A program made the translations under genes and the position numbers. A DNA stretch of 31,017 nt, taken from the NCBI GenBank assembly GCA_002490425.1, contig DKTZ01000027.1:1-31017 (forward strand). The letters run 5' to 3'. The notes under the pieces are model-generated. The model did no database searches and was not told where the DNA came from. It was given only the letters and a program-made list of their open reading frames with translations. Source of the stretch: Ruminococcaceae bacterium UBA7217. GTDB taxonomy: Bacteria; Bacillota; Clostridia; Oscillospirales; Acutalibacteraceae. Positions 1 through 7,911 of the stretch are shown here, one piece after another (positions within the stretch are counted from its first letter, which is position 1; the number at the start of each line of letters is the position of its first letter).

Positions 1-211
1 GTCCCTCGACCTTGTCCCGCAACCTCTATTCTATCACAGGTTTTCATCTGTTGCGTGCGATAAAAAATCATGCGGTGTTAGCGTGAAAACCGAAGAAGCA
101 TCTCCAATCAGGGGACGGTTAGCGTGAAAACCGTCCCCTGATTGCACTAATTCATTATAACATAACGGCGGTCCAAGTCTTTAAGATAAATATAAAGCTT
201 TAATATTTCAT
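1..211. repeat. Intergenic edge with a 16-bp perfect inverted repeat
   Basis: No gene is supported in these 211 bases. Positions 105-120 and 129-144 form a perfect 16-bp stem (arm CAATCAGGGGACGGTT) around an 8-base loop. The 16-mer GTTAGCGTGAAAACCG occurs twice in direct orientation, at 77-92 and 118-133, so the loop region is duplicated. No T-run follows the stem on either strand, so it is not a standard intrinsic terminator. It may be a dispersed palindromic repeat or the end of a mobile element lying to the left, but that cannot be decided here. Confidence 0.6.
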
Positions 212-691
212 TTATTGTAAATTAGTTATAAACGCCAATACAATCAAAATTACAGCCGAAACCCAACAGCACACGATGCCTGTATGCTTTTTCACAGCAA
301 GACAGATAACACCGTATACAGTTAAGCATAAACCGAAAGCCAAAACAAGCGGTGACAAAGCCAGACCCAAAACGCAGGCTAAAAGTCCCGCTCCGAAAAG
401 TATAAATCCGACTGTTTGCTTTGAATTTCTCTGCTTTTCACGAATAATATAATTTGTTTGCGGTTCTCTATTTTCCGTTGTGTTTTCGGGTATAGAATCA
501 GACCCGACAAGCTCGTCCAGAGTAATATTAAACAGCTTGCTCATCATAATAAGCTTGTCAAGCTCGGGAACGCTTGCGCCTGTTTCCCATTTTGAAACAG
601 ACTGCCTTGAAACATCTAATTTTTCCGCCAAATCACCCTGCGACATTTTATTCTGTCCTCTTAATAAAGCAATTTTTTCACTCAACGTCAT
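212..691 (-). CDS. XRE-family regulator with C-terminal membrane domain
   Basis: 159 aa. Residues about 6-60 form a Cro/C1-type helix-turn-helix (LAEKLDVSRQSVSKWETGAS is a textbook XRE recognition region). After a polar linker (about 64-92) come three hydrophobic segments near 93-112, 113-132 and 137-156, so the DNA-binding domain is probably tethered to the inner face of the membrane. A good ribosome site (AAGGAG, 8 bases from the ATG) supports the start. It is transcribed divergently from the acetyltransferase gene about 200 bp away, with an extended -10 between them. Such small membrane-bound XRE proteins are common in Clostridia; their signals are usually unknown. Autoregulation or control of the neighbour is inference only. 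Confidence 0.85.
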   Translation of the reverse strand: MTLSEKIALLRGQNKMSQGDLAEKLDVSRQSVSKWETGASVPELDKLIMMSKLFNITLDELVGSDSIPENTTENREPQTNYIIREKQRNSKQTVGFILFGAGLLACVLGLALSPLVLAFGLCLTVYGVICLAVKKHTGIVCCWVSAVILIVLAFITNLQ

Positions 692-723
692 ATAACCGTC
701 TCCTTTTGACTGTCCTCGGCTTA

Positions 724-732
724 ATTATAACA
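724..732 (-). promoter_or_regulatory. Extended -10 promoter for the XRE gene
   Basis: On the minus strand the sequence reads TGTTATAAT, an extended -10 box, about 33 bases before the start codon of the XRE gene. No good -35 box is seen at 17 bases, consistent with an extended -10 promoter. Confidence 0.5.
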
Positions 733-812
733 CGCTCTACGATTAAAATCCACCAAGTATTGTTGAAAGGTTTAGCAACCGAAAGTTGCATATTTAAAAA
801 GCGTCAAAAATA

Positions 813-841
813 TTGCAATAAATTTTTATCTCATATATAAT
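813..841 (+). promoter_or_regulatory. Sigma-70 promoter for the acetyltransferase gene
   Basis: TTGCAA (813-818), a 17-base spacer and TATAAT (836-841) sit about 50 bases before the ATG at 894. A second weaker pair, TTGTAA (851-856) and TTATAT (874-879), also has 17-base spacing. Confidence 0.6.
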
Positions 842-893
842 AAAAGTGTATTGTAAGTCCTTACAGTAAAATATTATATTATGAGGTAGAATT

Positions 894-1490
894 ATGAGTA
901 AAAGACCCGAAGTGCCCGTAAACTGTTTTTTTCAAGGGTGCTACAATCCTGCCTTTGAAGCAGAAATCCGAAAATGCAAGGATAAATGCTATGCTTATAA
1001 TCAATTAAACCCAAATGACAGGGCGGCACAGCAAAAAATTCTTAAAGAGCTTTTAGGCAAAATGAATGAGAACACTATAATTACACCGCCTTTTTGGTGC
1101 GATTACGGATACAATATTTCAGTCGGAGATTACTTTTATTCAAATCACAATTTAGTTATAACAGACGGCGCAAAGGTGACTTTCGGTGACAATGTTTTTA
1201 TAGCGCCTAACTGCTGTTTTACAACGGCTGAGCACGCTCTTGACCCCGAAATGAGAAAAGCAGGGATTGAAATTGCAAAGCCAATAACCGTGGGCAACAA
1301 TGTTTGGATTGGTGCAGGCTCTACTGTCCTCGCAGGGGCAGTTATCGGAGATAATACGGTAATCGGCGCAGGCAGTGTTGTTAAGGGCGAAATTCCTGCC
1401 AATGTGATTGCAGTAGGTGTTCCCTGCAAGGTGCTCCGCCCGATAACAGAGGCAGATAAAACCCGTTACCCGATGGTTAGCTCAGAATAA
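894..1490 (+). CDS. Sugar O-acetyltransferase (maltose/galactoside acetyltransferase family)
   Basis: 198 aa, the usual length of the Maa/LacA family. It should transfer acetyl from acetyl-CoA to a hydroxyl of a sugar in the cytoplasm. An N-terminal cap of about 60 residues precedes a left-handed beta helix of hexapeptide repeats, visible as ITVGNNVWIGAGSTVLAGAV and IGDNTVIGAGSVVKGEIPAN. The catalytic His is expected in the motif AEHALD (His about 114). The start has a GAGG ribosome site 7 bases upstream. The gene stands alone, between its own promoter and a strong terminator, next to the alpha-galactosidase operon. The sugar acceptor cannot be read from sequence; the physiological role of such enzymes is usually described as detoxification of non-metabolised sugars. 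Confidence 0.9.
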   Translation: MSKRPEVPVNCFFQGCYNPAFEAEIRKCKDKCYAYNQLNPNDRAAQQKILKELLGKMNENTIITPPFWCDYGYNISVGDYFYSNHNLVITDGAKVTFGDNVFIAPNCCFTTAEHALDPEMRKAGIEIAKPITVGNNVWIGAGSTVLAGAVIGDNTVIGAGSVVKGEIPANVIAVGVPCKVLRPITEADKTRYPMVSSE

Positions 1491-1525
1491 AATTATACTA
1501 ACAGCAAAACATCACATAAATACAT

Positions 1526-1566
1526 AAAAATTAAGTGGGTCGGCAAAACCGACCCACTTAATTTTT
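1526..1566. terminator. Strong bidirectional intrinsic terminator
   Basis: A perfect 18-bp stem (1526-1543 with 1549-1566), loop CAAAA, with A-run on one side and T-run on the other. It lies between two convergent genes, the acetyltransferase (+) and the alpha-galactosidase (-), and can end both transcripts. Confidence 0.92.
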
Positions 1567-1576
1567 TCTTAAATAT

Positions 1577-3667
1577 TTATTTTATCTCTTCGAGAATTAT
1601 AATCTCGTTATAATCAACACCTCTGATATGAAGCGGAATACCCACATTCATAAGGTATGCGCCGCTTTTTTCATAGGTGTTATTTTGTATTGTAAGCCTG
1701 TAACGCTTGTTTTCATCGAGTCCGTCAAAGCAAATAGGCATTCTCTTTTTGTAAAATCTTGTGCCGTTTGCAAGCAAGAATGCAACGCTTTTTGATTTAT
1801 CCTCATTTACATATTGGTTAAGCAGAACCTCGTCCTTTTCAATGTCAAGTATTCTGTATAAATCACCGAACTGAACAATGTCACGTATTTCCTTATACAG
1901 TGCAATGTTCTTTTTGCAGATTTGCAAATCTTCATCGCTGTATTTTGTGAGATTACCACCCACACCAAGCGACCCTTGCATTGCAACGGCAAAACGGAAA
2001 TCAAGAGAGCACGGCTTGTTTATGCCCTCAATACCTGTTACCCAAGCACGCATTGCCTTGGTAGGTCTTAAAAGCGAACAACCCTTTTGAATTGTCATTC
2101 TGTCAATGCCATCCGTGTTGTCGCTCGTCCAGAACATATCAAAGTGCTGAAGCGCTCCAAGGTCCGAGCGTCCGCCGCCCGAACAGCAGCTTTCGATTGT
2201 AACACCCGGGTGCTTTGCTTTTAGCCTATCAACAATGTCATAAACGGCTTTAGTGTGCAGGTACCAAAGCATTTTCGGCACTTCAAGGTTTTCCGCTCCT
2301 GTTTCAGAGAGCGCTCTGTTCATATCCCATTTAAAATATTTAATGTTGTTTTCAGTAAGAAGTGTATCAAGAAGATTAAAAATGTACTCCTGAACATCTT
2401 CTCTTGTCATATTCAGCACAAGCTGATTTCTAAGCTCGTGCGCCGTTCTGTGAGGGTAATGATACGCCCAATCGGGGTGAGCTCGGTACAAATCGCTGTC
2501 GGGATTTACCATTTCGGGTTCAACCCACAAGCCGAAATCCATACCGAGAGAATTTACTTTTTCTATAAGCTCAGAAAGTCCGTTCGGGAATTTTTCTTTA
2601 TTCACGAACCAATCGCCGAGACCTGCATTGTCATCATTACGGCCTCCGAACCAGCCGTCGTCCATAACAAAAAGCTCTACGCCGATTTCGGCGGCTTTTT
2701 CTGCAAGGGCACACTGATTTTCGCTGTTTACGTCAAAATAGGTCGCTTCCCAAGAATTGTAAAGAACGGGGAGCGGCGTTTTGTTATACGGTTTCGGGAA
2801 AATACAATCAATTACAAACTTATTCATCTGCCGTGACATTTCGCCGAAGCCGCAGGTATATCCGCAAAATACCTTCGGAGTGTCAAAGCTCTCCCCTGCT
2901 TTCAACAGATATTCAAAATCGAAATCGTTTAAGCCGAGCAAAACTCTTGTAGTATTATACAAATCCCTTGACGCCGAAACCTTGAAATTTCCGCTGTATG
3001 CAAGGCTTGCAAAATAAACATCGCCGACTTTTTCATCTGCATTTTGATATGCAATGAACGAGGGTGAATTATTGTGCCCCGAAACACCGCCTCTGCTTTG
3101 GAAAGCAAGCGAGCCTCCTTTAAGCTCTGTGTCCGTTTCCAAAAATTCTCCGCCCCATGAGCCGTTGGTATTTTTAAATCTGTACGGTTTTTTTGACGGG
3201 AAAGTTAACTCCGCACTGAAAAGCTTTTCAAATGAAATACTTTCACTGCCCGTATTTTTAACGGTAGTCCAGCGAGTAATAATATCTAAGCCGTCAACTG
3301 CTTTGTAATTGAGCGTAACAGTTAAAGGGTAATATGTATCTGAAAAATTCAATGAAAGAGTATTTCCGTTCTGCTCATACCCTGTATATTTTAAATCCAC
3401 CTCACGGCAGCCGTCCGCAAAATTTGCTTTAAGCGCACATTCACGGTACATTGTCGAGCCGAACACGGTGTATTCCTGTGTAATCTCATCAAGTACTGTG
3501 TTATGTGCGTTTTCTCCGTGATTATAGTCTATCTCATAATCGTTAACATCACATTTTTTGCCCCAATAAACGTGACGGTTAAAACCCTCATTATCAATCC
3601 CGATTACGTAATGCGTATTTTCGGTTTCAATAACAAAAATCTTATCCCTGCATATAATTTTGCTCAT
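1577..3667 (-). CDS. Alpha-galactosidase, GH36
   Basis: 696 aa, close to the 720-740 aa of clostridial/bacillar GH36 enzymes that remove terminal alpha-1,6-galactose from melibiose and raffinose-type sugars. The beta-sandwich N-terminal domain (about 1-300) is followed by the TIM barrel. Seen motifs: DDGWFGGR (336-343), GLWVEPEMVNPDSDL (379-393), YFKWDMNR with the expected nucleophile D448, CSGGGRSD (495-502), and TSDNTDGIDR with the expected acid/base D516. No signal peptide, so it is cytoplasmic and needs imported substrate. GGAGAAAGCT before the ATG supports the start. It is the last gene of an operon with a GPH symporter and a phosphoesterase, and ends in the shared terminator. The family is certain; the exact substrate is inferred. 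Confidence 0.96.
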   Translation of the reverse strand: MSKIICRDKIFVIETENTHYVIGIDNEGFNRHVYWGKKCDVNDYEIDYNHGENAHNTVLDEITQEYTVFGSTMYRECALKANFADGCREVDLKYTGYEQNGNTLSLNFSDTYYPLTVTLNYKAVDGLDIITRWTTVKNTGSESISFEKLFSAELTFPSKKPYRFKNTNGSWGGEFLETDTELKGGSLAFQSRGGVSGHNNSPSFIAYQNADEKVGDVYFASLAYSGNFKVSASRDLYNTTRVLLGLNDFDFEYLLKAGESFDTPKVFCGYTCGFGEMSRQMNKFVIDCIFPKPYNKTPLPVLYNSWEATYFDVNSENQCALAEKAAEIGVELFVMDDGWFGGRNDDNAGLGDWFVNKEKFPNGLSELIEKVNSLGMDFGLWVEPEMVNPDSDLYRAHPDWAYHYPHRTAHELRNQLVLNMTREDVQEYIFNLLDTLLTENNIKYFKWDMNRALSETGAENLEVPKMLWYLHTKAVYDIVDRLKAKHPGVTIESCCSGGGRSDLGALQHFDMFWTSDNTDGIDRMTIQKGCSLLRPTKAMRAWVTGIEGINKPCSLDFRFAVAMQGSLGVGGNLTKYSDEDLQICKKNIALYKEIRDIVQFGDLYRILDIEKDEVLLNQYVNEDKSKSVAFLLANGTRFYKKRMPICFDGLDENKRYRLTIQNNTYEKSGAYLMNVGIPLHIRGVDYNEIIILEEIK

Positions 3668-3700
3668 AGCTTTCTCCGAATAATTTATATTTTAATAATA

Positions 3701-5065
3701 TCAGGTCAAATTAAGCGTTGCGTTGTAATCGTCAATACCGTAATTGCCTGCTGTATTTTTCAGAATGTCAAACAAATCCGCCTTTTTTCCGTCAACACAA
3801 TTAAGATTTACTTTTTTGAAAACGAAATTGAATCTCTTGATAAATTTAATAAACACATCGCCCTTTGCAGTGCCCTCTTTAAAGGTCTGATTTCCTTCAA
3901 AAATACCTCTTACCAGCTCTGCGGCATAATTCTTAAAAGGCATTTTCTTAATGGATTTATCACATTTTATAAGCAATAGTCTGCACAAACCGCCTACGGT
4001 GATTTTATTTATTATTCTGCCGACAAATTTTACAATCGGGTATATCCCCTTTTTGCCGTTAGCGCCGAAGCGCCGGAGCAGTCTTTCGGGATTGTACTGC
4101 ATATCATCAAGCATATTAAGTATCATTGAATCGAACAAATCGGAAAGATACTGCTTGCATTCTTTGCCGTTTGTATCCCACTCAAAATCGGGAGTTTCAA
4201 TAGTCTTTATAATAGCTTTACTTTCGGGTGTAATTGTCACAAGGCGCATAACGGCAGGGTCGGCAATAACCGAGCCTGTGCATATGTCATAAAGCTTATT
4301 GCCCTTTTCCGTGATTTTTTCATTTATGCTGTGATTGTGCATATGCCCCGTGAAAACAAGATGCACACCCTCATCGGCAAGCATCGTTGTAACTTTGTCG
4401 CTTTCTCTTTGAACAGCGGACGGAACAACAGAAAAAATCGGCTGACCCGGAAGAAGCGGATAATGGTTCATTGCAAACATTATCTGCCCGTCATCTCTCG
4501 CCTTCTTTATCTGCTCATTTATCCATTTAATATGGCTCTCGTCAAAGCACCTTTGTCCGTCATCTGCGCCGTCATTGTTAAGCGCTAACAGCCTTACGCC
4601 GTCGCAAAGCTGAGCCGCATAAGAGAGATGTTGCCTGTCAACAGACAGTGCATCCTTAAAACCGAACTCATAATACAAATCGAAAAGCTCGTCACGCCTT
4701 GTCGGTTCGGGAATAAGTCTTCCGCTTTCGTCGAAAGCAAAACAACTGTCATCTTCATTTTTAAAGTCATGGTCGGCAGTTACAACATAGACCTTTTTAC
4801 CCGATTCTTTTAGTTCATTTAACAGCTTAATAAACTCAATATGGCTTTCCTTTTCGCCGTTAAATGACAAATCACCTGCGATAAGAACAGTATCCGCTCC
4901 GTCTGCATTTTTAAGCCATTCAAAAACAGAACGGTTAATGCTTTCCGTTTCGGCAAAGCATTTCTGCTCAAACCGCATAAATTCATCGTACTCTTTTCCC
5001 CTTGCTCCCAAGGAGTTCTTGAAAAAATGCGTGTCTGTTATTAAATAAAAGCTAAAGTTTTCCAT
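3701..5065 (-). CDS. Calcineurin-like metallophosphoesterase
   Basis: 454 aa, no signal peptide. The metal-site blocks are in order: DTH (D11, H13), GDLSFNG (64-70), NHYPL, and GHMHNH. The usual GNHD block is replaced by ADHD (97-100), so a common metal ligand Asn is absent. The last roughly 150 residues form a helical, basic extension of unknown role. Six bases separate it from the transporter gene upstream and 33 from the alpha-galactosidase downstream, so it is an operon member. No clear ribosome site is seen, suggesting translational coupling to the transporter gene. The substrate is unknown; a role in sugar-phosphate or cyclic-nucleotide turnover is speculation. The family call is firm and the function open. 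Confidence 0.85.
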   Translation of the reverse strand: MENFSFYLITDTHFFKNSLGARGKEYDEFMRFEQKCFAETESINRSVFEWLKNADGADTVLIAGDLSFNGEKESHIEFIKLLNELKESGKKVYVVTADHDFKNEDDSCFAFDESGRLIPEPTRRDELFDLYYEFGFKDALSVDRQHLSYAAQLCDGVRLLALNNDGADDGQRCFDESHIKWINEQIKKARDDGQIMFAMNHYPLLPGQPIFSVVPSAVQRESDKVTTMLADEGVHLVFTGHMHNHSINEKITEKGNKLYDICTGSVIADPAVMRLVTITPESKAIIKTIETPDFEWDTNGKECKQYLSDLFDSMILNMLDDMQYNPERLLRRFGANGKKGIYPIVKFVGRIINKITVGGLCRLLLIKCDKSIKKMPFKNYAAELVRGIFEGNQTFKEGTAKGDVFIKFIKRFNFVFKKVNLNCVDGKKADLFDILKNTAGNYGIDDYNATLNLT

Positions 5066-5071
5066 AGCACA

Positions 5072-6544
5072 TTATTCAGCTGTGTTACCGTTTCCCTGTG
5101 ATTTCGCAAGCTGTTCACGTTTTTCGAGTACAGCATTGTGAACATCTTCCTTGGTTTTGCCTGTCAATTTGTAGAAGAAGAACGGAACGCCTGCAAGGAA
5201 CATCATTATTCCGTGTACTACGGTGTAGAAGAACAAAAGCATAATTTTTGTGTGCTCGGTCTGGGGAAGATATCCGTCATAGCCCTTAGGCGCTTGAATA
5301 TAACCTATAATACTTTCTCTCAAAAGTGCCTGAGGAGCAAGAGCAGATGCGATTGTACCTGAAATCATTGTAAATATACCGATAACGAACGGCAAAGAAG
5401 CGTCAAGTCTTTTTCCGGTATCAAGCTCAATTGACTCAAGAGCATCCGCCTGGAACATTGTGGGCAGAAGATTTGATGCGCCGAACTGTAAGCCGATAAG
5501 GAATAAGAATATAACAAATACAACCTGCATTACAGAGCTGGGGTTTTTAAAATAAGTGTATCCGACTGCAAACGCTGCCGTATTGGCAATAATAGAATAA
5601 ATACCGCTGGCGATATAAAGCTGTTTTGAGTTGAATTTCTTTAAAAGGAAATTGATTACAAGCATACCTACTGCTGTACCTATACCTGTCGGCAAACCGA
5701 AGAGAAGGAACTTATTAGGACCTAAAAGAGCGTCCGCAAGGAAAATGCCCATATAGGTTGCTATTCCTCTGAAGCTCTTAAGAAATTCGGAAATAATAAT
5801 CGGCCAAACATACCTGTTTTTAAGAACATCAGCAAAGCCCTCTACCGGATTTTTCTTTTCATTACTGTATGTAACTCTTTCACGGACAGTTTTCATTCCG
5901 AGAAGCATTGTGATAATTCCGCACACGCCGCACAAAGATGCTATTGCAATATAAAGGAGCATCTGGCTCTTTATAATAAGTGCCAAAACAAGCTCAACAA
6001 CAAGAGGAGCAGAGTTGCCTACTGCCGAAACAATACCCCTGAAGGACATAACGGTGTCACGTTCTTTTTGGTTTGGTGTCATAACGATGGCAACCTTATT
6101 AACACTGTCGCCGAAATTGGTGCATACTGCCCACGCAACCGCAACCGTAGTAAGATAAATCATAAGAAGCGTGGTCATAAGCTTTGATGTACCGTAGCCG
6201 TCAACCAAAACCGACGGAGCCCAAAACGAAAGAACAAGGAATATTCCCGTAGGTATTGCAACTAAAAGTGCAAGCGGACGAAACTTTCCGCTTTTTCCGA
6301 TTTTTCTTCCGTCAATATACATTGTTATAAAAATATTGAGTATAAAAGGAATAACCGCAACAAGAATGTTGAACAGTGAAATATGATTTTCACCGACTTT
6401 AATAACATCAACTAAAAACTTATTTCTGTATGCGCCTACCGTGCCTGTCATCATAGTATAAAAGAATACCGCGACAAGATACAGAATGAACTCTTTTTTC
6501 TTCAAGTACTTTTTGTCATTTTGCGTTAAAAGCGACTCTGCCAT
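5072..6544 (-). CDS. MFS/GPH-family sugar:cation symporter
   Basis: 490 aa with about twelve hydrophobic segments, starting with LVAVFFYTMMTGTVGAY near 25 and ending near 460. The length, layout and loop DGRKIGKSGKFRPL between helices 2 and 3 fit the glycoside-pentoside-hexuronide:cation symporter group (MFS_2, the MelB/LacS group). GAGGTAATGATTT before the ATG is a good ribosome site. It is the first gene of the operon that ends with a cytoplasmic GH36 enzyme, so import of an alpha-galactoside such as melibiose or raffinose is the natural inference; the sequence alone does not prove the substrate. Operator-like palindromes upstream suggest control by the divergent GntR-type regulator. Confidence 0.88.
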   Translation of the reverse strand: MAESLLTQNDKKYLKKKEFILYLVAVFFYTMMTGTVGAYRNKFLVDVIKVGENHISLFNILVAVIPFILNIFITMYIDGRKIGKSGKFRPLALLVAIPTGIFLVLSFWAPSVLVDGYGTSKLMTTLLMIYLTTVAVAWAVCTNFGDSVNKVAIVMTPNQKERDTVMSFRGIVSAVGNSAPLVVELVLALIIKSQMLLYIAIASLCGVCGIITMLLGMKTVRERVTYSNEKKNPVEGFADVLKNRYVWPIIISEFLKSFRGIATYMGIFLADALLGPNKFLLFGLPTGIGTAVGMLVINFLLKKFNSKQLYIASGIYSIIANTAAFAVGYTYFKNPSSVMQVVFVIFLFLIGLQFGASNLLPTMFQADALESIELDTGKRLDASLPFVIGIFTMISGTIASALAPQALLRESIIGYIQAPKGYDGYLPQTEHTKIMLLFFYTVVHGIMMFLAGVPFFFYKLTGKTKEDVHNAVLEKREQLAKSQGNGNTAE

Positions 6545-6582
6545 AAATCATTACCTCTTTTTTCATATTTTGCCGAATTTTT

Positions 6583-6606
6583 CTTTAAATGATATATCAT
6601 TTAAAG
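6583..6606. promoter_or_regulatory. Perfect 24-bp palindromic operator
   Basis: A perfect palindrome with 12-bp arms, centred between 6594 and 6595, with core TGATATATCA at 6590-6599. The same core recurs at 6706-6715 and a degenerate copy (GGATATCA) lies near 6624-6632. It sits in the leader of the transporter operon, 38 bases before the ATG. It is the likely main operator for the divergent GntR/LacI-type regulator. Confidence 0.75.
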
Positions 6607-6622
6607 CGATATTTATAATAAA

Positions 6623-6652
6623 AGGATATCATTTTTAAACGCTGACTGTCAA
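6623..6652 (-). promoter_or_regulatory. Promoter of the alpha-galactoside operon
   Basis: On the minus strand, TTGACA (6652-6647) is followed after 18 bases by TATCCT (6628-6623). The -10 overlaps a degenerate operator copy (GATATC), and the perfect palindrome lies just downstream, so a bound repressor could block both binding and elongation of RNA polymerase. Confidence 0.5.
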
Positions 6653-6687
6653 TTCACATTCTCAATAAAAAAGCAAAAGGATTTTTG

Positions 6688-6716
6688 TTGACAATTCAAT
6701 TAATTTGATATATCAT
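6688..6716 (+). promoter_or_regulatory. Promoter of the regulator, with operator over the -10
   Basis: TTGACA (6688-6693), a 17-base spacer and TATCAT (6711-6716). The operator core TGATATATCA (6706-6715) covers the -10, so the regulator probably represses itself. Confidence 0.7.
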
Positions 6717-6733
6717 TTTTACGGTGATATATT

Positions 6734-7812
6734 ATGAAGCTTTACGAAAAAATATACAATGAGCTGAAACAGCGTATAGAGTCAGGCGATTTCAAGGGCG
6801 GAAAGCTTTTGCCGACGGAGAAAAGCCTTCAGAAAGAATTCGGCGTCAGCAGAATAACCGTAAAACAGGCATACGCAAAACTTCAGGAAGAAGGCTTGAT
6901 AACACGGGTTGCCGGCAAGGGTACAATGCTTGCGGAAAAATTCGAAGCACACAAAAGCAAGCTTATAGGCGTTGTAATGTGCGATTTTGACTCAACCTTC
7001 GGCGAACGGCTCATTAAAAGCATTGAGAAAAACGCCGAAAAACACGGTTACAGCATCGTAATAAAAAGGAGCTTTGACAATCACGAAAAGGAAATATGCG
7101 TTTTAAACGAGCTGACGGCTCTCGGCGTTGACGGAATTATTATTCAGAACTGCCACGGCGCATTTACCAAAAACCTTATTGAACTGTTTTTAAAGGACTT
7201 TCCTCTTATTTCGGTTGACCGTTATGCAAAGGGGCTTTCAATCCCCTCGGTTACATCGGACAACTTTTCCGCAAGCATAAGCGCAACCGAATATTTAATA
7301 AACAAAGGTCACGAAAAAATACTTCTTGCATCTGTCCCTTCTCAAAGCACATCAACACTTACCGAGCGTTTGGACGGTTTTAAACAGGCTCATATCAATT
7401 CCGAAATAATCTTATCGACAGAAAATTTTGTTCTTAACCTTAAAAGTCCCGTAACTAAAAACGAAAATGACATCAAGGCCGACATTGCATTGCTTAAAAG
7501 CCATATAATGAAAAAAAAATTACAGCCATAGTGGCGGCGGAGCGTTTTGCCGCAGAGCTGTGTGCCAAAGCCGCCGCAGAACTCGGGTTGTCTTTCCCCA
7601 AAAACATTGAAATGATTTGCTTTGATTATGAAGACACTTTTCTTTCGCAAAGCAAATACACGCACATTCTCCAAGACGAAGAGAAAATGGGCGCCGTTTG
7701 CGTTGAAATGCTGATTAAAAGGATAAATAATGAGAACATAACCCTTCGTAGTACCGTAAAATCAAAGCTGATTATCGGAAATTCAACATTTGACGGGGAA
7801 CAGTCACAATAA
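6734..7812 (+). pseudogene. GntR/LacI-type (AraR-like) regulator, frame broken at an A9 run
   Basis: The first frame (6734-7531, 265 aa) has a GntR winged helix at about 1-70 (LQKEFGVSRITVKQAYAKLQ) and then a LacI/periplasmic-binding-type effector domain. It ends early just after nine A (7511-7519). The other frame continues the same domain without a gap: ITAIVAAERFAAELCAKAAA, LGLSFPKNIEMICFDY, and on to 7812. One extra A would rejoin both into about 359 aa, the normal AraR-like length. It is therefore a frameshifted gene, a sequencing error, or a product made by slippage on the A run. GGTGA 6 bases before the ATG is the ribosome site. Its place opposite the transporter/alpha-galactosidase operon and the shared operators point to a galactoside-responsive repressor. 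Confidence 0.85.
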
Positions 7813-7823
7813 AATACTGACAT

Positions 7824-7863
7824 AAAAACACCGCCTTAAAGTGAAAATTAAGACGGTGTTTTT
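7824..7863 (+). terminator. Intrinsic terminator after the GntR-type regulator
   Basis: A 16-base arm at 7824-7839 pairs with 7848-7863 with one G-T type mismatch; the 3' arm ends in a T-run. It starts 12 bases after the stop codon at 7812. The A-run on the other side could also serve the minus-strand gene ending at 7912. Confidence 0.8.
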
Positions 7864-7911
7864 ACGTTTAATTGTTTTATTTGTTCATTTTCGGGAAGCA
7901 AAGGTCTTGCT

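Noticed and set aside
2255..2836. 193-aa frame antisense to the alpha-galactosidase gene
   Set aside because: It is a shadow of a well-supported GH36 gene, with no ribosome site and no recognisable domain.
6755..6960. The GntR-type regulator as a simple GntR/FadR type
   Set aside because: The long effector part with LacI-like ITAIVAA and MICFDY blocks marks the AraR-like group instead.
7531..7812. Separate 93-aa gene starting at GTG 7531
   Set aside because: Its sequence is the direct continuation of the LacI-type domain of the upstream regulator (ITAIVAAERF precedes the GTG in frame), so it is the second half of one split gene.
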